This document shows positions 53,135 through 62,862 of a stretch of DNA of 64,000 nucleotides, piece by piece. Each line of letters starts with the position of its first letter. The first letter of the stretch is position 1. Source of the stretch: Candidatus Riflebacteria bacterium HGW-Riflebacteria-2 (GTDB lineage: Bacteria > Muiribacteriota > Ozemobacteria > Ozemobacterales > Ozemobacteraceae); the NCBI GenBank assembly GCA_002839435.1, contig PGYA01000023.1, positions 1 through 64,000 on the forward strand, in the 5' to 3' direction. Both the position numbers and the translations under genes were made by a program. The notes under the pieces were generated by a model. That model was not told the DNA's origin. It saw only the letters and a list, made by a program, of their open reading frames with translations, and searched no databases.

Positions 53135-54292
53135 ATGAATCTGCTATATCTATCGCCTCATTATCCCGCACATTATTCACAGTTCGTAGAATCTCTCGCC
53201 GCACACGGCGTAAGAGTGTTCGGCATCTCAGACCTGCCGGATGAAGCACTCGACCCGCGTCTGCGTGACGCCATGAGCGGTCACTACAAAGTTGACAATC
53301 TCGAAAATTACGATCAGGTAATTCAAGGCTGCGGTTTTTTTAACAACCACATCGGCAAAGTTGATCGCGTCGAGTCACATCTTGAGCCCTGGATAGAACT
53401 CGAAGCCGTATTGCGTAAAGAATTCGACATCACTGGCCCCAAGCCGGCAGAACTACAGTTCATCAAGCGAAAATCAAAGATGAAAGATCTTTTCCTGCGC
53501 GCCGGCGTACCCTGCGCCCGCGGCGAACTGGTCAACAACATCGAACAGTGCCGCAAATTCATCAATGGCAAGTTCCCGGCTTTCATCAAGCCTGATATCG
53601 GGGTTGGCGCTGCCGACACCTACACAATCAGAAGCGATGCCGATCTGCAAGACTTTTTTAATATCAGACAGAGCTACGACTATTTCATAGAAGACTTCGT
53701 CGAGGGCGAACTTTTTTCTTTCGACGGATTAACTGACCAGAACGGCAACATAGTATTCCATACCTCGCATAAATTCAGTAATGACATTCACAAAGTTGTG
53801 GTAAACAACGAAAACGTCTGGTATTACAACTTCATCGAGATTCCGCCCGACCTCGAAAAGTACGGCCGACAGGTGGTTAAGGCCGCCGGCGTCAAAGAAA
53901 AGTTCTTTCACATCGAATTCTTCAGAAAGTCTGATCAGTCACTGCTGGCGCTCGAAATCAACATGCGACCGCCGGGTGGACTGACCACCCATATGTTCAA
54001 CTTTTCCAGTGACATCGACGTCTACGACTGGTGGGCCTCGATAATGGCCGGAAAGAACCCGAAACGCGATTTCACCCGCCGCTATCACTGCGCATTTGTT
54101 GGCCGCAAGCATAACCGACCTTATCGCTACTCACACGACCAGCTGTATGTAAAGTGGAACCACAAAATTGTCCATAGTCAGCCGATGAACCCGATTGAAT
54201 ACTCGGTGATGGGTCATTGGGGCTATCTCGCACGCTCTGCTGATCTCGACGAACTGATGGATATTATCAAGGACATCACCTGGGAGGCTTAA
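53135..54292 (+). CDS. ATP-grasp carboxylate-amine ligase-like protein
   Basis: 385 aa from the ATG at 53135 (GGAGA upstream); a TTG six bases earlier is too close to that site. After an N-terminal preATP-grasp part (MNLLYLSPHYPAHYSQFVESL) comes an ATP-grasp fold: KRKSKMKDLFLRAGVPCARG, FPAFIKPDIGVGAADTY (ATP-binding lysine), FIEDFVEGELFSFDGL and LALEINMRPPGG (Mg-binding Glu and Asn). It should join a carboxylate to an amine or thiol through an acyl phosphate. Substrate unknown. The next gene, a hydrolase, starts on the base after its stop, so the two probably act in one pathway. Confidence 0.88.
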   Translation: MNLLYLSPHYPAHYSQFVESLAAHGVRVFGISDLPDEALDPRLRDAMSGHYKVDNLENYDQVIQGCGFFNNHIGKVDRVESHLEPWIELEAVLRKEFDITGPKPAELQFIKRKSKMKDLFLRAGVPCARGELVNNIEQCRKFINGKFPAFIKPDIGVGAADTYTIRSDADLQDFFNIRQSYDYFIEDFVEGELFSFDGLTDQNGNIVFHTSHKFSNDIHKVVVNNENVWYYNFIEIPPDLEKYGRQVVKAAGVKEKFFHIEFFRKSDQSLLALEINMRPPGGLTTHMFNFSSDIDVYDWWASIMAGKNPKRDFTRRYHCAFVGRKHNRPYRYSHDQLYVKWNHKIVHSQPMNPIEYSVMGHWGYLARSADLDELMDIIKDITWEA

Positions 54293-55096
54293 ATGAATCG
54301 AGAATACCGGCAGATTCCGAGCAAAGCCCTCGGACAGCCCATGGAAATGCTCGTCTACGGAACTACCGGCAAGCCGGTCATGGTATTTCCCTCGCAGGAG
54401 GGCCGCTTTTTTGACTACGAGAATTTCGGCATGATCGACACGATCGCGCCGTTCATTCTCGAAGGTAAAATCCAGGTCTATTGTGTTGACAGCATGGATC
54501 ACCAGAGCTGGTTTTCAAATCAGCCGCCAGCCAGCCGGGCCCGGCGCGCCAATGATTACGACTGGGCCATCAGAAATGAGATTGTTCCTCATATTCTCGA
54601 AGACGGCCATGCCGGTGCCGGCATTCTCACGCACGGCTGCAGCTTTGGCGCTTACCACGCCGCTAACTTTGCACTGCGTCACCCTGACGTATTCGATTCC
54701 GGCATAGCTCTGAGCGGCTGCTACAACATAGATTTTACCGTCGATGGCTGCAAGAACGATGACATCTACGCGCATAATCCAATGTATTACAGCGCCACAA
54801 TCAATAATAAAGCCAGACAACAGCTGCTGCAAAATCTGCTGGTCGTCTGCAGCGGCCAGGGCGCCTGGGAAGAATGGAACGGCGAAGCCATCACTATGTG
54901 CAACAACCTTCGCAATTCAGGTATTCCGGTCATGCTCGATCTCTGGGGCTACGACGTCAACCATGACTGGCCCTGGTGGAAAAAGATGATCGTCTATTTT
55001 CTCGGCAAATTCGAGCGGGCCGGCTATCTCAACAGTAACCACCGGATGAACGCCGAACAAAGCAGAGATTTTCTGCTGAATTTTCACTCTATCTGA
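54293..55096 (+). CDS. alpha/beta hydrolase, putative esterase (EstD/YieL-like)
   Basis: 267 aa. The nucleophile elbow is GCSFG with S117; the catalytic His is probably in DVNHDWPWW near 222-227. No signal peptide; cytoplasmic. Typical serine-hydrolase fold of the esterase D or feruloyl-esterase-like group. GGGAGG precedes the ATG and the gene starts immediately after the ATP-grasp stop, so a coupled ligase/hydrolase function is likely: release, or editing, of the ligase product (inference). Confidence 0.88.
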   Translation: MNREYRQIPSKALGQPMEMLVYGTTGKPVMVFPSQEGRFFDYENFGMIDTIAPFILEGKIQVYCVDSMDHQSWFSNQPPASRARRANDYDWAIRNEIVPHILEDGHAGAGILTHGCSFGAYHAANFALRHPDVFDSGIALSGCYNIDFTVDGCKNDDIYAHNPMYYSATINNKARQQLLQNLLVVCSGQGAWEEWNGEAITMCNNLRNSGIPVMLDLWGYDVNHDWPWWKKMIVYFLGKFERAGYLNSNHRMNAEQSRDFLLNFHSI

Positions 55097-55141
55097 TACC
55101 CCCACCGCGCAAGCAGATCACCAGATCGAGCGCACATTAAA

Positions 55142-55178
55142 AACGCCCTGTTGCCGGACAAACCGGCAACAGGGCGTT
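55142..55178. terminator. bidirectional terminator between esterase and hflC
   Basis: A 16-bp perfect stem (AACGCCCTGTTGCCGG / CCGGCAACAGGGCGTT) with a five-base loop, flanked by A/T-rich ends on both strands. It separates the convergent esterase and hflC genes. Confidence 0.9.
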
Positions 55179-55191
55179 GATTTGTGACAGG

Positions 55192-56118
55192 TCAGGGTTT
55201 GCTGAACTGTGAGCCTTTGAGATACTTGAACAGCTCTGATTCAGTTGAAAGAACGATCTTGCTGTTGCCTCCAACAGCTTTTTCAAGCGTCTCGAGACTA
55301 CGACAGAACGCGTAGAATTCAGGATCGCGATTGTAGGCGTTGGCATAAATCTGCGCAGCTTCGGCATCAGCCTTACCTTTGATCTCGAGCGAAGTCTTGA
55401 AAGCCTCAGAGTTTATGCGCTTGAGCTCTTTTTCTTTTTCACCGATAATTTCAGCTTTGCTGCCTTCACCCTCAGAACGGTATTCGGCAGCAACCTTGTT
55501 GCGCTCTGAGTTCATACGTTCATAAACCTTTTCCAGCACCGACTCAATGTAATTGAGGCGTTTGATCTGAACGTCGATCAGCTCGATACCATATTCAGGC
55601 GTGCTGGCACGTGCTTTCTGCAGGATGTCGTCGAGAATCTGTTCGCGCGTGCGCCGGTTGGTCGGGTCGAGAATCTCTTCGGCACTGCCATCAGCCGGAG
55701 CAACGTAAGTCGGGCCACGCACAAGATCGACAAGATAGTTGCCCGAAATAGCATCGCGGATCACCGAATCGATGATGTCGTCGAGACGACTCTGGGCACC
55801 TCTTACCGTGGCAACCGTCCGGAAAAATACCAGCGGCTTGACGATACGCCAACGCGCAGTGGCATCGACCCAGATAAATTTTTTCTCGCGCGTGGTTATC
55901 TGGTTGGGATCTCCATCCCATTTGAGAATGCGTTTGTCGAAGCGTGAAACATCTTCGATCAGCGGAATCTTAAAATTCAGACCGGCATAGCGCACATCGC
56001 CGACCGGCTTGCCGAATCTGGTCACTATTGCCTGTTCTCCTTCATGCACAACGAATACGCTTCCGGCAAAAGCGACAAGAATAAATACGAAAATTACTGC
56101 TGCTATAATCTTTTTCAA
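55192..56118 (-). CDS. hflC: HflC, membrane SPFH/prohibitin-family protein
   Basis: 308 aa, normal HflC length. An N-terminal transmembrane anchor (about 4-24) faces a large periplasmic SPFH domain (VVHEGEQAIVTRFGKPVGDV) and a helical coiled-coil C-terminal region (EKEKELKRINSEAFKTSLEIKGKADAEAAQIYANAY). With HflK it forms a membrane cage around the FtsH protease and modulates its access to substrates. The start is TTG, sharing bases with the hflK stop (TTGA), with GGGGTG just before; no ATG fits. No ftsH gene is adjacent. Confidence 0.94.
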   Translation of the reverse strand: MKKIIAAVIFVFILVAFAGSVFVVHEGEQAIVTRFGKPVGDVRYAGLNFKIPLIEDVSRFDKRILKWDGDPNQITTREKKFIWVDATARWRIVKPLVFFRTVATVRGAQSRLDDIIDSVIRDAISGNYLVDLVRGPTYVAPADGSAEEILDPTNRRTREQILDDILQKARASTPEYGIELIDVQIKRLNYIESVLEKVYERMNSERNKVAAEYRSEGEGSKAEIIGEKEKELKRINSEAFKTSLEIKGKADAEAAQIYANAYNRDPEFYAFCRSLETLEKAVGGNSKIVLSTESELFKYLKGSQFSKP

Positions 56119-57155
56119 TTTGACACCCCATGGTAAATCTGCTCGGTTTCGCGAAACTGCAGGGGCAGAATCGGCAGAACCGGGTTCTTGCCATCCTGGC
56201 CGTCAAGAATAATTGCGTCTTTCATGCGGGGCATGATTTTTTCAAGAGTTTCGAGATAGAGCCGCTTGCGGGTAACCTCGGGAAATTTTTTATACTCATC
56301 GAGAAGAGCGAGAAAACGAGTAGCTTCGCCGCTGGCGCGGTTAACTCTCTCGAGAGCATAGCCTTCAGCCTCCTGAATCATCTGCTTGGCCTGACCGCGC
56401 GCACGCGGAACTTCCTTGTTGTATTCTTCGCGGGCTTGCAGAATGAGACTCTCCTTCTGCTGTTCAGCCTCATTAACACCGTTAAAAGCAGCCTTAACCT
56501 TTTCTGGTGGGTTAACATCCTGAAACTTGCAGGTGATAATGCGTACACCCATTTCGTAGCTGTTGAGAATCTTCTGCAGTTCGTCCTGTATTTTCTGGGC
56601 AAGCATGGCGCGATCAGTCGTCAGGACATCAGACACGTTGGCATCACCGACAATCTTGCGGGTAACCGCCTCTGAAATATCTCTGATTGTGTTCACCGGG
56701 TCGTTGATACTGAAAAGAAATTTGAAGGGGTCTTCGATCTTGAACTGCACGATCCATTCGAGATCGCTGACGTTTAGATCGCCAGTCAGAATCAGCGATT
56801 CTTCGGCGAAGTCCTTCTTTTTATACGTGGTTCGTCCGCCATCTATCATGCTGCGAAAGCCAAATTCCTCTTTCATGATACGCTCGGTCTTGACCAGAAA
56901 TACCTTGTCGATACCGAACGGCAGCTTGACATGAAGCCCGGAACCAGCTGTTCCGGCATATTTTCCCAGTCGCAGAATCACTGCCATTTCTTCGGTGTCT
57001 ACCTTGTAAAATGCACTCAATACGCCACCTACTATCAAAACAAACAATACCAGCCCGATTATTGCCTTGATCAGGTTGCCCTGCGAAGGCAGATTAAAGT
57101 GTTTTCCGCCGTTTACCACAGCGTCTTCCACGTTTCCGTTGCTACCAAATTCCAT
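56115..57155 (-). CDS. hflK: HflK, membrane SPFH/prohibitin-family protein
   Basis: 346 aa. ATG has AGGAGG upstream. A short cytoplasmic N-terminus precedes TM at about 27-50 (AIIGLVLFVLIVGGVLSAFY), then an SPFH domain (VDTEEMAVILRLGKYAGTAGSGLHVKLPF) and a C-terminal coiled coil (QAREEYNKEVPRARGQAKQMIQEAEGYALERV). It partners HflC, whose gene overlaps its stop. The N-terminus lacks the long Gly/Pro-rich extension of the E. coli protein. Confidence 0.94.
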   Translation of the reverse strand: MEFGSNGNVEDAVVNGGKHFNLPSQGNLIKAIIGLVLFVLIVGGVLSAFYKVDTEEMAVILRLGKYAGTAGSGLHVKLPFGIDKVFLVKTERIMKEEFGFRSMIDGGRTTYKKKDFAEESLILTGDLNVSDLEWIVQFKIEDPFKFLFSINDPVNTIRDISEAVTRKIVGDANVSDVLTTDRAMLAQKIQDELQKILNSYEMGVRIITCKFQDVNPPEKVKAAFNGVNEAEQQKESLILQAREEYNKEVPRARGQAKQMIQEAEGYALERVNRASGEATRFLALLDEYKKFPEVTRKRLYLETLEKIMPRMKDAIILDGQDGKNPVLPILPLQFRETEQIYHGVSN

Positions 57156-57306
57156 TTATACCTCCTGCCTGCCACAACGGACAGGTAAGCACAAGATACA
57201 CATATTGCCGGCAACGACGCAAGCCCCACTCAGGCAATTTCCCGCCGGCAATCTGCTGGCGCTATCAGTAAAGGCATGACAGACAGCAAACAATTTAATA
57301 TAATGA

Positions 57307-57336
57307 TTGTCTTGTGACGCAATAATGGAATAGAAT
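57307..57336 (+). promoter_or_regulatory. candidate promoter of the small membrane protein and hybrid kinase
   Basis: TTGTCT (57307-57312) and TAGAAT (57331-57336) with 18-nt spacing, 19 nt before the small ORF. Confidence 0.35.
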
Positions 57337-57355
57337 CTTATGCAAGGAGAACACC

Positions 57356-57511
57356 ATGAAAAAGTGGGAAAACTATTTTTACGCATTTGCCGGTGCCGCG
57401 CTGGGAGCTATTGGCCTGCTTTTTATGATTCTCGGGGCAGGTTGTCTGCTGTCATCGGCTGCCGCCTTTGTTGTCGCGATCAAAAAACAAACGGGGTTTC
57501 AGCTTTTCTGA
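57356..57511 (+). CDS. small membrane protein (51 aa)
   Basis: 51 aa. The ATG has AAGGAGA upstream at ideal spacing, which is the main reason to accept so short a frame. It starts MKKWENYFYAF and then holds two hydrophobic stretches (about 12-28 and 30-42, AALGAIGLLFMILGAG and LLSSAAAFVVAI), ending in a basic-polar tail. It has no family I recognise. It lies 18 nt before the hybrid histidine kinase on the same strand, so it is probably co-transcribed and might modulate that kinase; that is inference. Confidence 0.65.
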   Translation: MKKWENYFYAFAGAALGAIGLLFMILGAGCLLSSAAAFVVAIKKQTGFQLF

Positions 57512-57529
57512 TTCTGAGAAGCTGTTAAC

Positions 57530-60500
57530 ATGCCGGAAACATTTTACGCAAACTTTTTTGCCTCGGGCTATTACATTTTTGCTAACGGCATACTGCTTAT
57601 CACGCTGGCAGCAGTAAGCCACGGCTTCGACCGCGAGATCACCCGACGTTTCAACATCCGCTGGCTGGCGGCTGGATTGTTCTTCACCGGAATTTCGCGG
57701 GTGCTGGCTTCTATGGCTATGCTCACATCATGGTCGCCGGTGAGCTTCCTGGAAACAGGCTTCGTCATTCTCAGTCTGCACTTTTTTTTCGAATATCTGA
57801 GAAAAGAATGGGACAAAAGAGAGCTTTCCCGAACGCGGTATCTGCATGGCCCTTTATTTATCGTGCTTGCCTGCGGATTCTGCTGCAATGGCTACGAAGT
57901 ATGGCTGAGAAACCTGATAATGATGGGAACCGGCATTCTGGTATCCATTACCGGGCTTCGCGCCGTTAGAAACCTGCCTGAAGAAATCATCGCCATTGCC
58001 CGCAGCTGTTTTGTGCTGGCCTTAATTGGTTACCTGACAAATGTCTTTACCCTATACCAGCTGCAACAAATGATTGCCGCGCCGAATCCAATGAATAAAC
58101 CACTGATCAGCGAATGGCTGATGCTTCTGCCTTCGTTTGTTATCGCTAGCATGACAGTCCTGGTAATGCTGGGCCGTCATATCCGCGAGAAACGGCACTG
58201 GCACAGTCTGCGCGGAGACCTTGGGCTGACCAGCCACCTGCTTTTTCTTGCGGTTATTGTTATATTTCTGATTACCGGCTCTGTTGTCGGTAATCGCATC
58301 GAAAAACAGAAGAGATTTCAGAACGAAGTCGCCCTTTCGCAGGCAATCGAAAGGCTTGCAGAACTCATCAACCACAGAATGCAGATGGCATCTAACTATT
58401 CTGCTGCCATAGCTGCCTCACCCGGGCTGGTGAATTATCTTGAAAACCCGAATCCACAAAATTATCAGATGATCGAACGCTATCTGACGACAATAACCCC
58501 GAGAAGCCCTGATGGAATGTGTTTTCTGACAGGAAGCGACGGCAAAATCAGGGTCTCTTCTAATCGGCAGGATTCGCTAGTCGGCTTTGACGTGTCTTTT
58601 CGGGACTATTTCAAATTGGCCATGGCAGGCCAGAGCAGTGACTTGATCGATTACGGCAAAGTCACCGGCCAACTTGGGTTCTATTCGATTCATCCCGTTG
58701 TAAGGCCCGAGGACAAAAAAGTTCTCGGCGCCTTCGCGGTAAAACGCAATCTTGGCGATCTCGAAGAGCTTCTCAAGTTATATCATCCCGCCATGATCGT
58801 TGATGAAAACGGCATGGTATTCATTGCCAGCGACAGTGATTTCGAACAGCGCAATTACATAAACTGCCTCTCGCAGAAGCCGCATAACCATGCGCCGGGC
58901 ACGACAGACAATACAGCGCCGCTGATAGTGCATCATGCCCATGCAGCAGCCAAACTCAACAAGAAAGGCTGGCAGGTAATCATGCTGTCTGCCGGCAAAA
59001 GTGACAATTCTGAAGTTATCTGGCTGATGATCACGCTCAGCCTGGTGTCGTTGACAATCATACTGATTCTTAATTCGACCGTTATCAGCATAAGATCTCG
59101 CGAAGACTACGAGGTGGCACAGGAACGTTTTCAGACCGTTTTCTACCATGCGCCTGAAAGCATGCTGATCATTTCAGCCAGGAACCTTGAGATTCTCGAA
59201 GCCAACAACAGCATGAAGCGGCAGTTCGGCCTTACCGGCGAGGTTACCGGCGCGAGCTATCTGTCGCTGCTTCCAGAAAAGCGGCAGAACATCAGCAATC
59301 TCTGGCATGACCGCAACGAAAAGCTTTTCAAACACCAGAGAACCTTTATCAGAAGTAACAAAGAAGAATTCGCGGCTGAGGTAACCGGTGCCCCGATAAC
59401 TTTTAACTACCAGAAGGCCATTATCATTCTGCTGCATGACATAACTGCCCAGAAGCAGATCGAATTTGAGTTGCGCCAGGCCAAGAATGCCGCCGAAGAG
59501 GCCAACAAAATGAAATCGAGATTTTTTGCCAATGCCAGTCATGAAATACGCACGCCGATGACTGCGATTATAGGGCTCACAGAAATGGCGCTGACAATGT
59601 GCCAGTCAGAAGAGCAGACACGACTGCTCAAGCTTACCAGATCGTCAGGCAGGTCGCTGCTGGAACTGGTTAATGACATTCTCGATCTTTCCCGCATCGA
59701 ATCGGGAAAATTCAGCATCAGGCCCGACAACTTCGATCTGCACCAACTGTTGAAAGAACTCGAACAGCTTTTTGAATTTGAAGCAAGAAACACCGCAGTA
59801 AAAGTAAGCTGCCGCCTTGCCCCCGAACTGCCACAACATATAGTCGCTGACCCGGTGCGAATCCGACAGATTCTACTCAACCTGCTCAGCAACGCCCTAA
59901 AGTTCACCGAAAGTGGCGAAATAAGCTTGCAGGCAAAGACAAAAAAAGATCGCGACCAGGAATTGTTGGAGATAAAGGTGAGCGATACTGGCTGCGGTAT
60001 TTCGCGCGAAGTGCAGGAACATCTGTTTGAACCTTTCACATACAGCGATCAATACACAAGACGCGTGGCCAAAGGTGCGGGCCTTGGCCTGGCGATCTGT
60101 CGCCAGATAACCGATCTGCTCGAGGGCCGGCTTTTTCTTGAAAAAACCGATAACAGCGGCTCAACCTTCACTCTCGAAATTCCTTTCAGGCGTATCGACA
60201 CGGTAGCGGAAGCGTCGCCTGGCGTGGCCGGGCCGACAAAACTGACGCGAAATAAGCACCCACTTCATTTTTTGATTGCCGATGACAACGAGATAAATCT
60301 TTTTCTTGCCGGCTCGATAATCGAAAAATACGGCGGCACACACCAGTATGCCAGGGATGGCAGAGAAGCTCACGAAATGCTGAAAAGCAGCCGATTCGAC
60401 ATGGCTCTGATAGATATTCAGATGCCTGAACTCGATGGCCTCTCGCTGATCAAAATGGTTCGCCAGAGTGATTCGCTGGCTAATAATATTCCAATAATAG

Positions 60501-61054
60501 CTGTCAGCGCCTTCATTTCAGATGAAGAAAAACAGGAAGCCCTGCAGGCCGGTGCCAATTCATATCTGGTCAAACCTTATTTTCCACAGGATCTGTTGCG
60601 GATTGTCGGCCAGTACCTCGACACGACGGAAGTCCATGCGAATCAGAAACCAGTTTATCAGACAGTAAAGAAACCGGCTGACGAAAATGACAAGCCACAG
60701 CTCAAACAGATTGACATGGCAGAACTTGAGATCAGAATACTCAAAAAACCCGAAAACATTCTCAAGATCAGCGAAATCTTTGAGCGTCGTTCGAAAGAAC
60801 TGATGCATGAACTGACAGAATGTGAGCAAAGCGATGACAGTAAAAAATTACGTGAGGTTATCCACTCGATCAAGGGCCTTGTCGGCATGCTTGGTGCCAG
60901 AAACACTTTTGGACTGGCGCGCGAACTTGAGGAACAATGCAAAAATGGCCAGCAAGACAAGGTCTTACCTCAGTTAAGCAGCCTCAGACAACAGATTACA
61001 GAAATTTCAGAGGATTTTATAATACTCAGACAGACAAACAAAAAAACAGTTTAA
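57530..61054 (+). CDS. hybrid sensor histidine kinase with REC and Hpt domains
   Basis: 1174 aa. About 1-235 is a seven- or eight-helix membrane sensor (MASE-like). About 240-265 is a further TM followed by an extracytoplasmic Cache-like domain (about 270-490) and a TM at about 500-520. A PAS domain follows (about 540-640), then HisKA with H671 (SHEIRTPMT), HATPase (NLLSNALKF, DTGCGIS, GAGLGLAICRQ), a receiver domain with phospho-Asp D962 (ALIDIQMPELDG) and a C-terminal Hpt with H1112 (VIHSIKGLVGMLGA). A complete phosphorelay His-Asp-His sits in one polypeptide, so its output must be a separate response regulator, not in this window. Co-transcribed with the small membrane protein. Confidence 0.93.
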   Translation: MPETFYANFFASGYYIFANGILLITLAAVSHGFDREITRRFNIRWLAAGLFFTGISRVLASMAMLTSWSPVSFLETGFVILSLHFFFEYLRKEWDKRELSRTRYLHGPLFIVLACGFCCNGYEVWLRNLIMMGTGILVSITGLRAVRNLPEEIIAIARSCFVLALIGYLTNVFTLYQLQQMIAAPNPMNKPLISEWLMLLPSFVIASMTVLVMLGRHIREKRHWHSLRGDLGLTSHLLFLAVIVIFLITGSVVGNRIEKQKRFQNEVALSQAIERLAELINHRMQMASNYSAAIAASPGLVNYLENPNPQNYQMIERYLTTITPRSPDGMCFLTGSDGKIRVSSNRQDSLVGFDVSFRDYFKLAMAGQSSDLIDYGKVTGQLGFYSIHPVVRPEDKKVLGAFAVKRNLGDLEELLKLYHPAMIVDENGMVFIASDSDFEQRNYINCLSQKPHNHAPGTTDNTAPLIVHHAHAAAKLNKKGWQVIMLSAGKSDNSEVIWLMITLSLVSLTIILILNSTVISIRSREDYEVAQERFQTVFYHAPESMLIISARNLEILEANNSMKRQFGLTGEVTGASYLSLLPEKRQNISNLWHDRNEKLFKHQRTFIRSNKEEFAAEVTGAPITFNYQKAIIILLHDITAQKQIEFELRQAKNAAEEANKMKSRFFANASHEIRTPMTAIIGLTEMALTMCQSEEQTRLLKLTRSSGRSLLELVNDILDLSRIESGKFSIRPDNFDLHQLLKELEQLFEFEARNTAVKVSCRLAPELPQHIVADPVRIRQILLNLLSNALKFTESGEISLQAKTKKDRDQELLEIKVSDTGCGISREVQEHLFEPFTYSDQYTRRVAKGAGLGLAICRQITDLLEGRLFLEKTDNSGSTFTLEIPFRRIDTVAEASPGVAGPTKLTRNKHPLHFLIADDNEINLFLAGSIIEKYGGTHQYARDGREAHEMLKSSRFDMALIDIQMPELDGLSLIKMVRQSDSLANNIPIIAVSAFISDEEKQEALQAGANSYLVKPYFPQDLLRIVGQYLDTTEVHANQKPVYQTVKKPADENDKPQLKQIDMAELEIRILKKPENILKISEIFERRSKELMHELTECEQSDDSKKLREVIHSIKGLVGMLGARNTFGLARELEEQCKNGQQDKVLPQLSSLRQQITEISEDFIILRQTNKKTV

Positions 61055-61122
61055 TTCTGGAACAGTTTTTGCTAGAGTAGCCTGTCGAATATTAACTGTG
61101 CAATTTTTGATCGGAGAAATCT

Positions 61123-62862
61123 ATGCTCGACAAAAAGGTAAAACGAGCTGTTAAGCTGTATACCAAACGCCTGCTGTTAACACTGTTCGCGGCAGCTTTT
61201 TTTTATCTGCATTTTGCTTATGGAAAAACCGCGCGCGATACCTTTTCGATGTTTTTTGGCGGCCTCGGCATGTTCATCTATGGCATGAACCTGATGAGCG
61301 ACAGTCTGCAGCTGATCGCTGGCAGTCGTCTCAAAAGTATTATTTCGGCACTCACCGGAAACCCTCTCACCGGCATGCTTACCGGGCTTGGCGTAACAGC
61401 GCTCATTCAAAGCAGCTCTGCTACTACCGTCATGACGGTGGGCTTTGTTAACGCCGGCCTGATGACCTTGCAACAGGCTATTGGCATTATTCTCGGCGCC
61501 AATATCGGCACAACTGTGACCGCACAGCTCATTGCGTTCAATCTGACCGATCTCGCCTGGCCAATACTGGCGATTGGCAGCGCCATGATCCTGTTCAGCA
61601 AAACCCACGCCAACCGATCATGGGGAGAAACCATGCTGGGCTTCGCCCTTCTCTTTCTTGGCATGAAATTCATGGGCGATGCAATCAAGGTTTATCGCGA
61701 CCATGAGACATTCAGAACCATTTTCATCTCGCTGTCGCAGCATCGCGTTCTCGGGGTTCTGGCCGGGCTTCTGGTAACTCTGGTGGTACAAAGCAGTTCG
61801 GCTACGGTTGGTTTGACCATGAGCCTGATGAGCACCGGCGCATTTGGTGACGACCCGTTTACCGCTCTTATGGCTGCTGTTCCTATAATTCTCGGCGATA
61901 ACATCGGCACCTGTATAACCGCTATACTCGCTTCGATAGGTGCTTCCCGCAACGCGCGCAGAGCGGCGCTGGCACACACTCTGTTCAACGTCTTCGGAAC
62001 CCTTATCATACTGCCGGTTCTCGAGCTTTATTGCAGCCTGATGCTTAGAACATCGGCTGATCCAGTGCGACAGGTTGCCAACGCGCACACCATTTTCAAT
62101 GTGGGCAATGGCGTTCTTTTTCTGCCTCTTACTGGTTTTCTCAAAGCGATGGTCATGCGTCTTATTCCGTCACACGGCGAAGAACCAGGGAGCATAAACA
62201 ATCTTGACAAGCGTTTTCTGGCAACGCCACCCATCGCCATCGGTCAGGCTGAAGAACATCTCAAACAGGCTTTTTCAATAGTTGGGAAAAAATTCGACAA
62301 GGTTAACAGCCTTCTCGACAACCCCGACAGCGATATCGAAGAAATCGCGGCGGCATCTTCCAATCTCGCTTCACTGCATCGACAGCGCGACCAGATCACC
62401 CGCGAACTAAACCAGTTTCTCATTGCCCTTGCCCAGAAAGACCTTTCAGAAATACTCAGCCGGCAGACTACGCGCATTCTTTATCTAAGCAAAGACCTCG
62501 AGATTATATCTTCCCAGCTCAACAAGATGATGGCTCTGATGGTCGAAAACGCCGAAAGCGGTAAAAAACTCACCGTTGATTCACGCGAAGAAATTCATAT
62601 CTGCATCAACAGAATTTCTGAAATATTCAAACTTCTCTATTCAGACCTGAAACCCGCAGAAAAGCAAGCTGAAGAAATGCACCACCAGATATACAGCCAG
62701 TCAATGTTGCAGCGGGCGGCCCGCAGCAACCTGATCGACCGCATAAAAAAAGGCGAGCACGACCCGCTCGAAAGCATTCTGCTGCTCGATCTGCTGCGCA
62801 GCATTGAAAGCCTGCTGAACTCGCTGCACCACTGCAACGAGCACCTGGTATTCAGATTTTAA
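61123..62862 (+). CDS. Na/phosphate cotransporter of NptA type fused to PhoU-like domain
   Basis: 579 aa. A first TM at about 15-33, then two inverted PNaS repeats each with the QSSSAT signature (about 100-110 and 220-230), forming the membrane transporter (about 40-355). The C-terminal about 375-575 is a helical PhoU-like domain (EEHLKQAFSIVGKKFDKV and following coiled helices). Imports or exports phosphate with Na+; the PhoU part probably regulates it. ATG has GGAG upstream. The radical SAM gene starts directly after its stop. Confidence 0.92.
   Translation: MLDKKVKRAVKLYTKRLLLTLFAAAFFYLHFAYGKTARDTFSMFFGGLGMFIYGMNLMSDSLQLIAGSRLKSIISALTGNPLTGMLTGLGVTALIQSSSATTVMTVGFVNAGLMTLQQAIGIILGANIGTTVTAQLIAFNLTDLAWPILAIGSAMILFSKTHANRSWGETMLGFALLFLGMKFMGDAIKVYRDHETFRTIFISLSQHRVLGVLAGLLVTLVVQSSSATVGLTMSLMSTGAFGDDPFTALMAAVPIILGDNIGTCITAILASIGASRNARRAALAHTLFNVFGTLIILPVLELYCSLMLRTSADPVRQVANAHTIFNVGNGVLFLPLTGFLKAMVMRLIPSHGEEPGSINNLDKRFLATPPIAIGQAEEHLKQAFSIVGKKFDKVNSLLDNPDSDIEEIAAASSNLASLHRQRDQITRELNQFLIALAQKDLSEILSRQTTRILYLSKDLEIISSQLNKMMALMVENAESGKKLTVDSREEIHICINRISEIFKLLYSDLKPAEKQAEEMHHQIYSQSMLQRAARSNLIDRIKKGEHDPLESILLLDLLRSIESLLNSLHHCNEHLVFRF

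Noticed and set aside
57530..61054. Hybrid kinase as the missing RsbW-type kinase of the STAS protein
   Set aside because: Its ATPase belongs to the HisKA phosphorelay type with a His phosphoacceptor, not the serine-kinase RsbW type.
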